Part shown: piece after piece, positions 42,248 through 51,669 of the stretch
Numbering within the stretch: the stretch's first letter is position 1
How the letters are laid out: every line of letters starts with the position of its first letter
NCBI GenBank assembly: GCA_018711005.1
Contig: DVIT01000019.1
Span: 1-64,000, forward strand
Length of the DNA: 64,000 nucleotides
Direction: 5' to 3'
Origin: Candidatus Scybalocola faecigallinarum
Lineage (GTDB): Bacteria; Bacillota; Clostridia; Lachnospirales; Lachnospiraceae
Notes under the pieces: model-generated
What the model saw: only the letters and a program-made list of their open reading frames with translations
Told to the model about the DNA's origin: nothing
Database searches by the model: none
Made by a program: the position numbers and the translations under genes

Positions 42248-44470
42248 TTACTCCCCCTTAAACGCAATCAGTACACGGGACACCTGGCCCCGGACCATAT
42301 ATTTTACGAAAATAACTATTTGCAGCACTGCTGCCAGTGCGACCAGTACAAGGCCGAACCGTGATCGGAAGCCTATGGCAGCCCCTGCTTCAAGCGCGAT
42401 CACCAAACTTAATAAAATAACAGGCCCCCGGTACATATGAACAAATCCATAGCCAAGAAATTTTTGGACATTGAGCTTTTGTGCATTGGACAGGCGGTAA
42501 ATAGATGCCAGCACAAGAAGCAGTCCGATAAGGATAAGCAGCAGAACGCCAAATGCCCCGCCAAACCATACAAGGGTCATGGCCAGATCCTTTTGCAGTC
42601 CGTCAATGTAGGCCTTCACCGGCGCAAAAACCGGTTCGTTGTCAGAAAGTCCATAGGAAGAAAGGATCTCCTCCCCGGTCCATTTCTGTGCCGCTGCTTC
42701 ATCCGCAAATTTCAGGTATCCGTCCAGACCGCTGACCTTCAGGCCTTCAGTTTCCGTATATTTCATATTTTCCGGCACTGCCACGTAAATTACCGGAGCG
42801 CTGTCTGTCATGGCATCTTCCCGGTCCGAGGCCCATGTAAACATTTCCGATGACGGCGTGTAGGTCATCCATACAAAATCCGGATCCTGAGTAAATGCTG
42901 TGGGAATATCTCCGGCCTCAAGGCTTTTTGTATCCCGCTCTGTCAGCCACTGAGATATGGTCTCCTGCTGTGCCTGAGACAGGGTATCCGGCAAAAGATA
43001 CAGCCGCGCTCCCTTTTGCGCCGCTTCCAGGCTGTCGGCATCTGCATGGATCCCCAAGGTTTCCAGATAATTGGGGGACATGGTAAACAGCCATAAAGGC
43101 TCCTGAGGCACCTGTTCATATGTATGGCTGCCGCGCCACACATTTAAAAGATCTTCATCAAAATAATCGGTATGAATCACATAAACCCCTTCCTGGCCGG
43201 CCATATCCTTATACCACTGGTAAAGATCCTGATCCAGCTGGTTTGATGCGCCGCTAAATGAATCCCCGTCCTCGCCGATTCCCATATTTTGAAGCACTAC
43301 CATGTCCGACACCTGCTCCCACTCCCGGGAAAGGCGGGCATTTTCTGACAGGGCCGCCATAGGCTGATCCACATAAACACCGCAAAATACAATGCCCGCA
43401 CTAAGGATTCCATAAGCGGCAATTCCCAGCGCATATAAGGGACGGCGGCAGATCCGCCCCCGGATCGCATCGATAGAAGGCGTCAGGAGCATAACCAGGG
43501 CAGACACGAAAAGCTCGACGGCCGTCAGAGCCAGATTGATCAGTCCGGCGGCAAGAAACCAGCCTAAAAGCACCGGGCTGAAATGTCCCCATCCGGACAA
43601 AAGCCATCCAAAAACAAGCAGCAGCGGCACAGAGCCAATGGCAGCCCTGCCAAACGGCCCGAAGATCTCTGCTGCAAAGGCAGTGGGCGACCAGCCAAGG
43701 AGCGCCAGCTTTCCCTGCTTTGGCAAACTTTTCATAGCGGTCACCAAAAAGAAGATCACATTCAAAAAAATCTGCGTCCCAAGAAATAAGAAATAAATAT
43801 CCCGCATTAAACCGCTGTCACTGGCACTTCCTCCATCCGCCGTTGTCAGTTCATCAACGCTTAATCCGGAAACTTCGGACAGCTGATCCAGAAAATCCCC
43901 CACCTTTGTCTGTGAATCCAGCCCCCAGATCACATAAGTACCACCAACAGTCCCGCTGTCTTTGATCAGTTGGGGAAGCTTTTTTACCACAGCGCCTTCA
44001 TAAAATCGGAACGACGGGATTTCCCCAACACTGTAAATGCTTCCCTGCTCCACGCCCAGTGTACTGTTATTTTCCGGCGATGTAAGCAACGTCATAAACA
44101 TTTCCTGGGACAAAATTTCCTCACTAAGGAAATCCAAAGCAACATCCTTCCCCGACGGATCCCCATAAACCCCCAGCACAAATCCGTCCCAGGTTCCGTC
44201 ATTTTCCATCGCAGTATCCTTCCTGGCAATAAAAAGCTGCCCCGCATCCGCCGTACCTGTGAGAAAGCTCTCCACACCTGAGGAAGCTTCCTGAGAAAGG
44301 TCCTGCATATACACCGTCAGCGTCTGGCCATCCTCAGGATACCGGCGCCATACTTCCATATACCTTTCGTTTAGAAAAAATATGGCTATCACCACCAGCA
44401 TGATCCCCTGCATCACCGTCAGCGCCATGCCTAAATAACGGATTTTCCCGGTAAATCTTATTTTTTTCAT
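42248..44470 (-). CDS. DUF1430 bacteriocin-associated integral membrane protein
   Basis: About 740 residues. An N-terminal membrane helix is followed by a large extracytoplasmic region and a group of membrane segments around residues 220-370. A second extracytoplasmic region comes next, then a C-terminal set of segments (LAMTLVWFGGAFGVLLLILIGLLLVLASIYRLSNAQKLNVQKFLGYGF). The arrangement matches bacteriocin-associated (TIGR01654/DUF1430) permeases related to MacB/FtsX. The start is taken at MKKIRFTGKIRYLG (44470), ten bases after GGAGG; the ORF-track start at 44605 has no ribosome site. No bacteriocin precursor gene is visible beside it, so immunity or stress export is as likely as bacteriocin secretion. 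Confidence 0.8.
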   Translation of the reverse strand: MKKIRFTGKIRYLGMALTVMQGIMLVVIAIFFLNERYMEVWRRYPEDGQTLTVYMQDLSQEASSGVESFLTGTADAGQLFIARKDTAMENDGTWDGFVLGVYGDPSGKDVALDFLSEEILSQEMFMTLLTSPENNSTLGVEQGSIYSVGEIPSFRFYEGAVVKKLPQLIKDSGTVGGTYVIWGLDSQTKVGDFLDQLSEVSGLSVDELTTADGGSASDSGLMRDIYFLFLGTQIFLNVIFFLVTAMKSLPKQGKLALLGWSPTAFAAEIFGPFGRAAIGSVPLLLVFGWLLSGWGHFSPVLLGWFLAAGLINLALTAVELFVSALVMLLTPSIDAIRGRICRRPLYALGIAAYGILSAGIVFCGVYVDQPMAALSENARLSREWEQVSDMVVLQNMGIGEDGDSFSGASNQLDQDLYQWYKDMAGQEGVYVIHTDYFDEDLLNVWRGSHTYEQVPQEPLWLFTMSPNYLETLGIHADADSLEAAQKGARLYLLPDTLSQAQQETISQWLTERDTKSLEAGDIPTAFTQDPDFVWMTYTPSSEMFTWASDREDAMTDSAPVIYVAVPENMKYTETEGLKVSGLDGYLKFADEAAAQKWTGEEILSSYGLSDNEPVFAPVKAYIDGLQKDLAMTLVWFGGAFGVLLLILIGLLLVLASIYRLSNAQKLNVQKFLGYGFVHMYRGPVILLSLVIALEAGAAIGFRSRFGLVLVALAAVLQIVIFVKYMVRGQVSRVLIAFKGE

Positions 44471-44612
44471 CACTATCAGCCCTCCAATAAAAAATGCTCT
44501 TTGTCCTGATGGTTTTAGTATATCAGGATAAAGAGCATAATGTTTTCGTTTAATCTTGTTATAAAATGATGTCTTTATGATGAAAATCATACGATTTTCT
44601 GACAATGGATTT

Positions 44613-45734
44613 TTAGCCGTGTGCCGGCAGCTCTATGGTAAACCGTATCGTTTCATCCGCGCTTTGGGCCGTGATCGTTCCGTGGTGCAGCTCAATGATC
44701 TCCTTTGCAATGGCCAGCCCCAGTCCGGCCCCTCCCGTATCTGCACTTCGGGCACTGTCCAGACGGTAAAACTGTTCAAAGATCCTCTCCAGCTTTTCTT
44801 TTGGGATGGTGGGACCATGATTTTCCACGAAAATACAGATCCGGTCATTTTCCGGCACAAGAAAAAACCGTATCTTTGTGCCTTCATAGCTGTAGTTGAC
44901 TGCATTTCGGATCAGATTATCCACTGCCCGCTCCAGCTTATCCGGATCACACATCATGTGTACCTGTTCCGGAATATCCAAATCCCATTCCAAATGCTTT
45001 TCGGTCAGGATCGGTTTAAATTCATAAGCAATCTGCATAAGCATCCGGCTTAAATTCACCTGCACCGGTTCCAGTGTCAGCTTGCTTGTACTAAACCGGG
45101 TAATTTCAAAAAACTCATTGATCAGTTCTTCCAGCCTGCGGGTCTTATCCAGGGCAATGCCGGCATACTTGTTGACCAGCTCACGGGAAATATCCGGCTC
45201 ATCCTGGATCAGCTTTAAATATCCCAAAATACTGGTCAGGGGCGTTTTAAGATCGTGAGCCAGATAAACAAGCAGATCATCCTTTCGGGTTTTAGCTTCC
45301 CTGGCCTCCTTTGCGCTGGCAATGGACTGTACCCGCACCTGATTTAAGTCCTCCTGGATATTTTCCAGGGCATCCGGCAAAATGATCGGAGTTTCATCCG
45401 GATGGGCCAGAGCTTTGGCGGCATCCGCCACATCATCCAGATATTCCAGGGGGCGCAGCATAAAACGGTATGCCAGATAACCGCATCCGGCAAGAGAACC
45501 GGCAAAAAGCACCACATATAAAAGGATCACCAGCACCGGCCGAATCGATTCATAGGCGGGGATCTGATTCAGCCCGGAAGCTTCCACAAGGATCAGCACC
45601 AGCAAAAGTACCATGCAAAAAATGACTTCAAAAATCACAAAGGCCCCTAAAAACCTGAGGGCCATCCGCCCGGCCGTTTTTTTCCTGGACAAATGGGATA
45701 CCGTATCCGGGGCTTGTTTCACTTTCTTACTCAA
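44613..45734 (-). CDS. sensor histidine kinase (VanS-like)
   Basis: 373 residues: two membrane helices (about 28-51 and 67-89) with a very short external loop, HAMP-like linker, H-box YLAHDLKTPLTS (His160), N-box LIRNAVNYS and G-boxes (GGAGLGLAIAKEI). The short sensor loop suggests sensing in or at the membrane. It uses a TTG start overlapping the regulator's stop codon. The organisation resembles VanRS-type pairs and it lies directly upstream of the DUF1430 exporter, which it probably controls. Confidence 0.88.
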   Translation of the reverse strand: MSKKVKQAPDTVSHLSRKKTAGRMALRFLGAFVIFEVIFCMVLLLVLILVEASGLNQIPAYESIRPVLVILLYVVLFAGSLAGCGYLAYRFMLRPLEYLDDVADAAKALAHPDETPIILPDALENIQEDLNQVRVQSIASAKEAREAKTRKDDLLVYLAHDLKTPLTSILGYLKLIQDEPDISRELVNKYAGIALDKTRRLEELINEFFEITRFSTSKLTLEPVQVNLSRMLMQIAYEFKPILTEKHLEWDLDIPEQVHMMCDPDKLERAVDNLIRNAVNYSYEGTKIRFFLVPENDRICIFVENHGPTIPKEKLERIFEQFYRLDSARSADTGGAGLGLAIAKEIIELHHGTITAQSADETIRFTIELPAHG

Positions 45735-46428
45735 TAGTATAGCCTACCCCCCAAACAGTTTTTATATATCTCGGTTTTCTGGCCGGTTCATGCATCTTTT
45801 CCCGCAGCCGGGCAATATGAGCCATAACCGTGTTGTTATTGCTTTCCAAAAACTTCTCTCCCCAGACCGTCTCAAACAGCTCCTCCGCAGAAATCACCCG
45901 GCCGTGATTTTTGCACAAATACCACAAAATATCAAACTCAAAAGGCGTCAGCGCCAGCGTCTCCCCATTTAAGGTACACTTATGGCTGTCCTGGCAAATG
46001 TATAGGCCATTATGGTCATAGGCCTCCGGCTCAGGCGTCCCGTTGACGCCTGCATTATACTGCTTGTAGCGGCGCAGCTGGGTCTTTACCCGGGCCACCA
46101 CCTCCAAAGGGTTAAAAGGCTTTGTTATATAATCATCGGCCCCCAGCGTCAGCCCCTGGATCTTATCCATATCCTCGCCTTTAGCCGTAAGCATGATCAC
46201 CGGGAACAAATACTTTTCCCGTATCCTGCGGCATAAGGTAAAGCCATCCATTCCCGGCATCATCACATCCAGCACGGCCAGGCTCACCGGCTCCGCCAGG
46301 ACACTGTCCAGCGCCTGTACAGGATCGTAAAACTTGCGTATGATATATCCTTCATTTTTCAAATAAACCTCCAAAAGGTCGGCAATTTCTTTTTCATCAT
46401 CTACGATAAGTATTGTCTCATTGTTCAT
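45727..46428 (-). CDS. OmpR-family response regulator (VanR-like)
   Basis: 233 residues. The receiver has Asp54 in AVLDVMMPGMDG and the conserved Lys in DYITKPFNPLE. The C-terminal winged helix (LTPFEFDILWYLCKNHGRVISAEELFETVWGEKFLESNNNTVMAHIARLREKM) is very close to the VanR branch. It is the first gene of the regulator-kinase-DUF1430-ATPase cluster. Confidence 0.92.
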   Translation of the reverse strand: MNNETILIVDDEKEIADLLEVYLKNEGYIIRKFYDPVQALDSVLAEPVSLAVLDVMMPGMDGFTLCRRIREKYLFPVIMLTAKGEDMDKIQGLTLGADDYITKPFNPLEVVARVKTQLRRYKQYNAGVNGTPEPEAYDHNGLYICQDSHKCTLNGETLALTPFEFDILWYLCKNHGRVISAEELFETVWGEKFLESNNNTVMAHIARLREKMHEPARKPRYIKTVWGVGYTIE

Positions 46429-46600
46429 TAAAAATCTATCCTCTCACCCTGCGGCCAAAAAAGCCTTTCCGACATCTGCTATGTTCCTGTGATCCTTCCC
46501 ACTTTTTCTCAGAGGATCCGGACAGCGCATCCAAATGCTGCAATTTCATTATACCCAACTCAAAGGCCTGCCGCAATCTGTTTTCCCTGTGAAAATTCAG

Positions 46601-46650
46601 TTGACTTTATGTATTGTTTGTATTACTATATATAATACAAATAATACATA
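46601..46650 (+). promoter_or_regulatory. promoter and palindromic operator of the GntR operon
   Basis: TTGACT, a 17-bp spacer, TACTAT (46601-46629). Overlapping it is TATGTATTGTTTGTATTA / TAATACAAATAATACATA (46608-46650), an inverted repeat with one mismatch in 18 bp per arm. This is a likely autoregulatory GntR/YtrA-type operator covering the -10 box. Confidence 0.75.
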
Positions 46651-46665
46651 AGGGCGGTGAAATCC

Positions 46666-47043
46666 ATGCTGATTACATTAAATACCAAAAGCGCGATTCC
46701 CATTTACGTTCAGCTCCGCAACCAGATCGTTACCGGCATTGGAAAAGGAGAACTGAAGGCTGGCGAAGGGCTTCCCACAGTGCGTCAGATGGCCTCAGAT
46801 ATTGGAGTAAATACGATGACGGTAAACAAAGCCTATCAGATCCTGAAAGCCGAAGGCTTCATTGAGATCGACCGCAGACGGGGTGCAGCCGTATGCCCTG
46901 TAAAAAAAGGCAGCGCTGATTACCGGGAAAAACTGGAAAAGGAACTGGAGCTTTTATCTGCCGAAGCCTGTCTGAATGGCATGGACCGAAAGGAATTTCT
47001 GACCCTGTGCGATCGGATCTTCGAACAGATGCAGCCGGCATAA
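46666..47043 (+). CDS. GntR family regulator (YtrA/YhcF-like)
   Basis: 125 residues: a winged-helix N-terminus (PIYVQLRNQIVTGIGKGELKAGEGLPTVRQMASDIGVNTMTVNKAYQILKAEGFIE) with a short C-terminal helix for dimerisation, and no effector domain, as in YtrA-type members. The start is taken at MLITLNTK after GGGCGGTG. It sits directly behind a strong palindromic operator and 12 bp before a membrane protein gene that it probably represses together with itself. Confidence 0.88.
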   Translation: MLITLNTKSAIPIYVQLRNQIVTGIGKGELKAGEGLPTVRQMASDIGVNTMTVNKAYQILKAEGFIEIDRRRGAAVCPVKKGSADYREKLEKELELLSAEACLNGMDRKEFLTLCDRIFEQMQPA

Positions 47044-47055
47044 GGAGGTGTCTGT

Positions 47056-48492
47056 ATGATCAGTGCTGTTGTTTTTATTATGTTTATATTTATTACCATT
47101 CTTACTGTAGGCTTGTGCAGCTTTATTTATTCCGGAAAAGAGAATTACAGTGAAGGAATGATCCTGGGTATCCATGTTCCCGCAGATGCCGCTCAGGCAC
47201 CGGATGTAAAATCACTTACCGGCAGGTATAAAAAAAGCCTGGGCCGTTTTCAGTGGCTGAACCTGGCAGTGGGTCTTGGAACCTGTGGGCTTTGTCTCCT
47301 TAATATGGGGATCGGTATGCTTTTATATACCTTATGGATTTTGGAATACGCCGCAGGCCTGTGTATTCTTAACATCCTGGCTCAAAGGAATATGTATAAG
47401 GTAAAAATCAAGCACCAGTGGTTTACAGGCGAAATCCGCCCAGCCACCCTGGTCGATACAAGGGTCAGCGCCATGGCCAAAAGCTTTCCCATATCCTGGA
47501 AATGGCATCTTCCCATCCTCCTTGTATGGACTGCGCTGTGGATACTTCTCCTGGTCCGTTCCGCCTTTGCTCATATGGAAGAATATATTATGATTCTCAT
47601 TTGCGCCATACTGCCACTTTTTTTATTCATGGGTCTCCATACCCTCCTCACTACCAGAAAAAACCGTGTTTACAGCAAGGACAGCCAGATCAATGAGCAG
47701 ATCAATTATCTGGAAAAGCGTACCTGGTCCCGGGCATTTCTTATAGCAGATTATGCCAGCACCGCTGCGGGGATATATCTCGTCCTCCGCCTGGCCTTTG
47801 CCGGACAGCTTTCCTTTTGGGACTATGGGATCTACATTGCCGTGGATATGATCGGCGCTGCCGCCGTGATCTTAAGTATTCTCCTGATCCGGCTAAAGCG
47901 AAAGGAAATTTTAGACCTGGACGATCAGCCTGTAGCCGCAGACGATGATGAATACTGGAAAAATGGCTGGTATTCCAATCCAAACGACCGTCATTTATGG
48001 GTCCAGGACCGCATGTGCAGCACCAATTACAGCCTAAACATGGCTCATCCCGCAGCCAAATGGTTCCTTGGCATTACAGGGATTTTATGTGCTGCCGCCG
48101 TCATTACCATGGTTGGCATATCCGGCGTGCTGTTCCAGCTGGACAGCTCCCGGATTTTTGTTAATCTTGCCCAAAGCCGGAACAGCGGTGAAACCATTAC
48201 GATTTCCTACGCCTTTTATAAATGCAGCTTTCAGCCGAAAGATATACAGGAGCTTCAGCTTATACAATCCCTGCCGGATGAAAAATTTCGCCGCACTAAC
48301 GGAGGCAACACAGACCAATTGCTGGTGGGGCATTTTAAAGGGGAGTTCACCGGAGATACGATGATGTTCATTTATAAAAATGAAAGCCCGGTAATACGGA
48401 TCCGTCTGCCCCAAAGGACTATTTTCCTAAACAGTGACACCCGGGAGGAGACCGGGGAATGGTATGGGCTTTTTGAAAGGCTTTGTGAATAA
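47056..48492 (+). CDS. DUF5808/DUF1648-type multi-pass membrane protein
   Basis: 478 residues with roughly ten membrane segments. The motif DEYWKNGWYSNPNDRHLWVQDRMCSTNYSLNMAHPAAKW near residue 300 is the DUF5808 signature. The pairing with a YtrA-type GntR regulator is common in Firmicutes and such pairs are often linked to envelope stress. The function is unknown. The ribosome site AAGGAGGTG is strong and the gene is the last in its operon. Confidence 0.8.
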   Translation: MISAVVFIMFIFITILTVGLCSFIYSGKENYSEGMILGIHVPADAAQAPDVKSLTGRYKKSLGRFQWLNLAVGLGTCGLCLLNMGIGMLLYTLWILEYAAGLCILNILAQRNMYKVKIKHQWFTGEIRPATLVDTRVSAMAKSFPISWKWHLPILLVWTALWILLLVRSAFAHMEEYIMILICAILPLFLFMGLHTLLTTRKNRVYSKDSQINEQINYLEKRTWSRAFLIADYASTAAGIYLVLRLAFAGQLSFWDYGIYIAVDMIGAAAVILSILLIRLKRKEILDLDDQPVAADDDEYWKNGWYSNPNDRHLWVQDRMCSTNYSLNMAHPAAKWFLGITGILCAAAVITMVGISGVLFQLDSSRIFVNLAQSRNSGETITISYAFYKCSFQPKDIQELQLIQSLPDEKFRRTNGGNTDQLLVGHFKGEFTGDTMMFIYKNESPVIRIRLPQRTIFLNSDTREETGEWYGLFERLCE

Positions 48493-48531
48493 ACTTACAG
48501 CGCTCCACAATAAACCTGACAAACATGGATT

Positions 48532-49134
48532 TTATCCCTTTTGATCACCGATAAAGAACATCTTAAACACATGAACCAGCTCTTTCTGGTTTTTCAGCCC
48601 CAGCTTTTTTATGATCCGGCCTTTCTGATTGGATAAGGTCTTTGCTGAGGAATGAAAATCATTCTCCTTTCCCATCATGATCTGGAAAACTGCCATCTCT
48701 GCGTCTGACAGTATCGACAGGGCCGAGGAGGCAATGAGATATTCCTGGGCTGTATACTCTTTGGAAATGGCCCGGATATTTTCTACAAGAAAAGACAACT
48801 GATTTTTAAAGATATATCCTGATGCAAAGGCCTCCCTGGCAGCCCGCATAATAATGTCCGGGGTATTTAAAGCTGTAAGGATCAGGACCTTTGCGTCCGT
48901 TTCAATACGGATCTGCCGGGAAAGCCGGATTCCGTCTGCAGAAGAATTTCCCAGATTCAGGTCCATAAGCACCACATCCGGTATTTCCCTCCTCACCATC
49001 TCCATCACTGTATCCTCATCCCCGCAATAGCCTACGATCTGTATGTCCGGCTGCCTGCTCAGCAATTTCTTCATAAGAAACGCAAAGTCTTCATCATCTT
49101 CCACTAACAGCACTTTAATCAGGGCTGCTTCCAT
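48532..49134 (-). CDS. response regulator with C-terminal HTH
   Basis: 200 residues. The receiver has acidic pocket LLVEDDEDF, Asp58 in VVLMDLNLG and a conserved Thr/Lys region (LILTALNTPD, YIFKNQLSF). The C-terminal 65 residues form a LuxR/NarL-like HTH (LSDAEMAVFQIMMGKENDFHSSAKTLSNQKGRIIKKLGLKNQKELVHVF). It overlaps the kinase gene by 16 bp and is the last gene of the set. Confidence 0.85.
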   Translation of the reverse strand: MEAALIKVLLVEDDEDFAFLMKKLLSRQPDIQIVGYCGDEDTVMEMVRREIPDVVLMDLNLGNSSADGIRLSRQIRIETDAKVLILTALNTPDIIMRAAREAFASGYIFKNQLSFLVENIRAISKEYTAQEYLIASSALSILSDAEMAVFQIMMGKENDFHSSAKTLSNQKGRIIKKLGLKNQKELVHVFKMFFIGDQKG

Positions 49135-50585
49135 GAGCTTTTCTCCTTTCTTTTATGCCGGATTTCCGTCCGGTTCCGTCGGGGCAGGCACAGAGTGAAT
49201 TCAGTCCCATGGGATGCCGGATCTGTACTGCTCTTTACGCTGATGTATCCCCCATGAGCCTTGATCACGTTGCGGCAGTAGGGCAGGCCCATGCCAAAAT
49301 GATTGGGGTCTGAATAACTGCTGTAATACATTTCAAAAATCCTGTCAATATTTTCGGGAGCAATGCCGCATCCCGTATCCATTACCTGGATCAGGGCCAC
49401 ATCCTTTTTAGGCGTCCGGTAGGAAAGGGTCAGCGTTCCCTCATCGCCCATCGCATCCAGACTGTTGGATACCAGGTTGCACAAAACCTCTTTTATATGC
49501 ACAGGATCACAGTAAAGCTCCGGATTTTTGGTTTCCACCTGAAGCTTTACGCTGCCCTTCCAGCCTCCGGTCAGCTCCTCCGTTACGGAGGCAAAAAGTT
49601 CTTCCATATTTATCATCTCAGCTTCAACATGGATCTCCCCGGTATAATCCGTGCTTTTTTGAGTAAACCTCTCCATATGGTCAATGGATCTTTGGATAAT
49701 GTCCAGCTCATCTAAAGCCTCAGGAATGTTCAGGTCACGTATCAGCTGGGTACTCAGGCGCAGCTTTGCGGTTTCATTTTTCAACATATGGATCACGTAC
49801 CGGCTATCATCCGGCAGCTTTACCGACTCCTCAGACCAGTCAAAATGTTCCCGGCTCAGCCGCATTCCCCATATCCCTCTGTGAAACAGATGATACAGAT
49901 AATAAATGAACAAACACAGAATAATGATTACATTTCCCTGCCAGACCTTATATAAATTCTCCAAGCCTAACAGATGGAAACCAAACACCGTAATAAGCCA
50001 ATACCAAAGAGGAAGCAGCACGATCACAGACACAAGGCGCCGCTGCCGGAAAGCGTCGTTCTTTCGTTCCCGAATCAGGGCAATCACAATAGGAATAGTG
50101 GCCAAAAGACCGTAGATCAGGTTGTAGCCCGCCACTATGCCATAGGCATTTTCATTGGTCAACGGTATAATCCTGGTCTGGCTCCACGGATAAACCACAC
50201 AAAATACCAGCACAGGGAAAAACAGGGCAATCTCTATAAAATGAAAAAGTCTTGGAATGATCCGGTCCAAGCGGGCAAAGTAGAGACCGCAGATAACCGC
50301 ACAGGGCATAGCAATATAATACAGCACTGCTGTCATGATAGAGTTGATCAGTTCATCTGTTTCATACCGGATGCCTAGCAGCAAGGAATATTGTCCGGCA
50401 AAAAATCCGCCAAAATAAATATATTCCTTCAATACCCCCACGCTCAGCAGGATACCGCTGATACAGCACCATTGATTCACTTTATTCCTGGGGCTGGAAA
50501 TAAAGATTAACCCGTACAGCGACCATATAAGCATGGTAAACAAAAGCAAAAGCACATTCGGAAGGCCATTTCCTCCCATATACAT
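49119..50585 (-). CDS. multi-pass sensor histidine kinase with atypical H-box
   Basis: 488 residues: seven or eight N-terminal membrane helices (residues 10-235), then a DHp segment DDSRYVIHMLKNETAKLRLSTQLI with probable phospho-acceptor His266. This H-x-x-K-N-E-type box differs from the usual HDLRTPL. An ATPase domain follows (VLCNLVSNSLDAMG, MDTGCGIAPENIDRIFEMYYSS, HFGMGLPYCRNVIKAHGG). The membrane sensor suggests a lipid or membrane-dissolved signal. The gene overlaps the downstream regulator and starts 14 bp after an uncharacterised gene. Confidence 0.87.
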   Translation of the reverse strand: MYMGGNGLPNVLLLLFTMLIWSLYGLIFISSPRNKVNQWCCISGILLSVGVLKEYIYFGGFFAGQYSLLLGIRYETDELINSIMTAVLYYIAMPCAVICGLYFARLDRIIPRLFHFIEIALFFPVLVFCVVYPWSQTRIIPLTNENAYGIVAGYNLIYGLLATIPIVIALIRERKNDAFRQRRLVSVIVLLPLWYWLITVFGFHLLGLENLYKVWQGNVIIILCLFIYYLYHLFHRGIWGMRLSREHFDWSEESVKLPDDSRYVIHMLKNETAKLRLSTQLIRDLNIPEALDELDIIQRSIDHMERFTQKSTDYTGEIHVEAEMINMEELFASVTEELTGGWKGSVKLQVETKNPELYCDPVHIKEVLCNLVSNSLDAMGDEGTLTLSYRTPKKDVALIQVMDTGCGIAPENIDRIFEMYYSSYSDPNHFGMGLPYCRNVIKAHGGYISVKSSTDPASHGTEFTLCLPRRNRTEIRHKRKEKSSWKQP

Positions 50586-50599
50586 CTTCCCCTTTCCCT

Positions 50600-51277
50600 T
50601 TAATCAGTCCCGGCATCAACAGCCAGCACAAAGCAGCTGTTCCCGGCACACTCTCCCATAATGCTGCGATTATTTGTAATATTGGTACAATCCCCCGCTT
50701 CCCGAACCGGGCGGATAAATACATATTCTCCGAACTCTTCTTTACATTCAGGCATTTTCCGAACTATGTCTCTATCTGAGATCTTCCTTTTCCTAAGGGC
50801 AAATGTGATTCCCCACCGCCGCTGTTCATCTGTTTCATCCATGGACTTAAAGGGACCGAGATATTCTGCCTTTACATCAGCCAGGCCACGGGACAGTTTT
50901 GTAATCTGGGAAACCAGCTTTCTGGCAGCAGTCCAGTCATTTCTGATGGCCTCATCTGTATAAAACAGCCGCGTATCCTGGTCTTTAAAGGCATACTTGC
51001 AAATTTTGTAAATCATGTATTCCTCTACTTTTGCTTTCACACGCACAAAAGGATACTTGATCAATGATCCGTGTTCGCCCTTATGCCGGCTTATCCCTGC
51101 CAGTGCGCCTATATAACCCAAAGCCCCTTGTCTCTGGGGACTCATTTTCTTATATTTTTCCATATAGCTCTGCACCGCTTCCGGATTCGGGGATTCCATA
51201 GCCCTGAAAAATTCTTCCATATCCACTGCTTTTATGTACTTAAATGCCCATAAATCCTGCCAGTCCAACAAGATCAC
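50600..51277 (-). CDS. uncharacterised protein upstream of a two-component system
   Basis: 225 residues in the ORF, GTG start with no good ribosome site. In-frame codons upstream (ADLAELLRRIFRKTVILLDW) look protein-like, so the true start may be further up or the 5' end may have been altered. The visible protein is charged and mixed alpha/beta (MSPQRQGALGYIGALAGISRHKGEHG ... RRWGITFALRKRKISDRDIV). I do not recognise a family. It ends 14 bp before the kinase gene and is probably part of the same operon. Confidence 0.55.
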   Translation of the reverse strand: MILLDWQDLWAFKYIKAVDMEEFFRAMESPNPEAVQSYMEKYKKMSPQRQGALGYIGALAGISRHKGEHGSLIKYPFVRVKAKVEEYMIYKICKYAFKDQDTRLFYTDEAIRNDWTAARKLVSQITKLSRGLADVKAEYLGPFKSMDETDEQRRWGITFALRKRKISDRDIVRKMPECKEEFGEYVFIRPVREAGDCTNITNNRSIMGECAGNSCFVLAVDAGTD

Positions 51278-51442
51278 CGTCTTTCTGAAAATCCTGCGTA
51301 ACAGTTCAGCCAGGTCTGCCTTCCGGCATATACATCATGGGGTTCGAAAAAGCTCTGACACATAAAGGCAGACATGGTGTTATGAGCCGGGATGATATAT
51401 GCTGATCACCCCGGCTCCTACTGTCACATTTCTTTAATTTTC

Positions 51443-51501
51443 AGAATAACATAACTTTATACTTTGGACAATTCCCCCTTATTCCCATAAATTATGGGAA
51501 T
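51443..51501 (-). promoter_or_regulatory. promoter and palindrome upstream of the 50.6-kb gene/kinase operon
   Basis: TTGTCC (51471-51466), a 17-bp spacer and TATTCT (51448-51443) on the minus strand. A perfect palindrome ATTCCCATAA-A-TTATGGGAAT (51481-51501) lies just upstream of the -35. The 160-nt leader (51278-51436) contains hairpins and a 16-mer, GTAACAGTTCAGCCAG (51298-51313, plus strand), identical to one arm of the palindrome family. Confidence 0.5.
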
Positions 51502-51521
51502 GAACTGACGGGCCCGTTCAC

Positions 51522-51567
51522 AAAAAAAACTCCGGTCTCCTGCAGTGGAGGAACTGGAGCTTTTTTT
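51522..51567. terminator. terminator downstream of tRNA-Cys
   Basis: A stem (ACTCCxGT..TCC / GGA..ACxGGAGCT) flanked by AAAAAAAA on one side and TTTTTTT on the other, 32 bp past the tRNA on its transcribed side. Confidence 0.65.
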
Positions 51568-51598
51568 ATTATCAAAAGTTTCTTTATTATTCAATAAA

Positions 51599-51669
51599 GG
51601 CGCAGGCCGGATTTGAACCGGCGAATCAAGGTGTTGCAGACCTTTGCCTTACCACTTGGCTACTACGCC
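51599..51669 (-). tRNA. tRNA-Cys (anticodon GCA)
   Basis: The minus strand folds as a cloverleaf: acceptor GGCGTAG/CTGCGCC, D arm GCC-AAGTGGTAA-GGC, anticodon stem AAGGT/ACCTT with loop CTGCAAC (anticodon GCA), and T arm GCCGG-TTCGAAT-CCGGC. CCA is not encoded. It lies at the edge of the accessory island. Confidence 0.95.
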
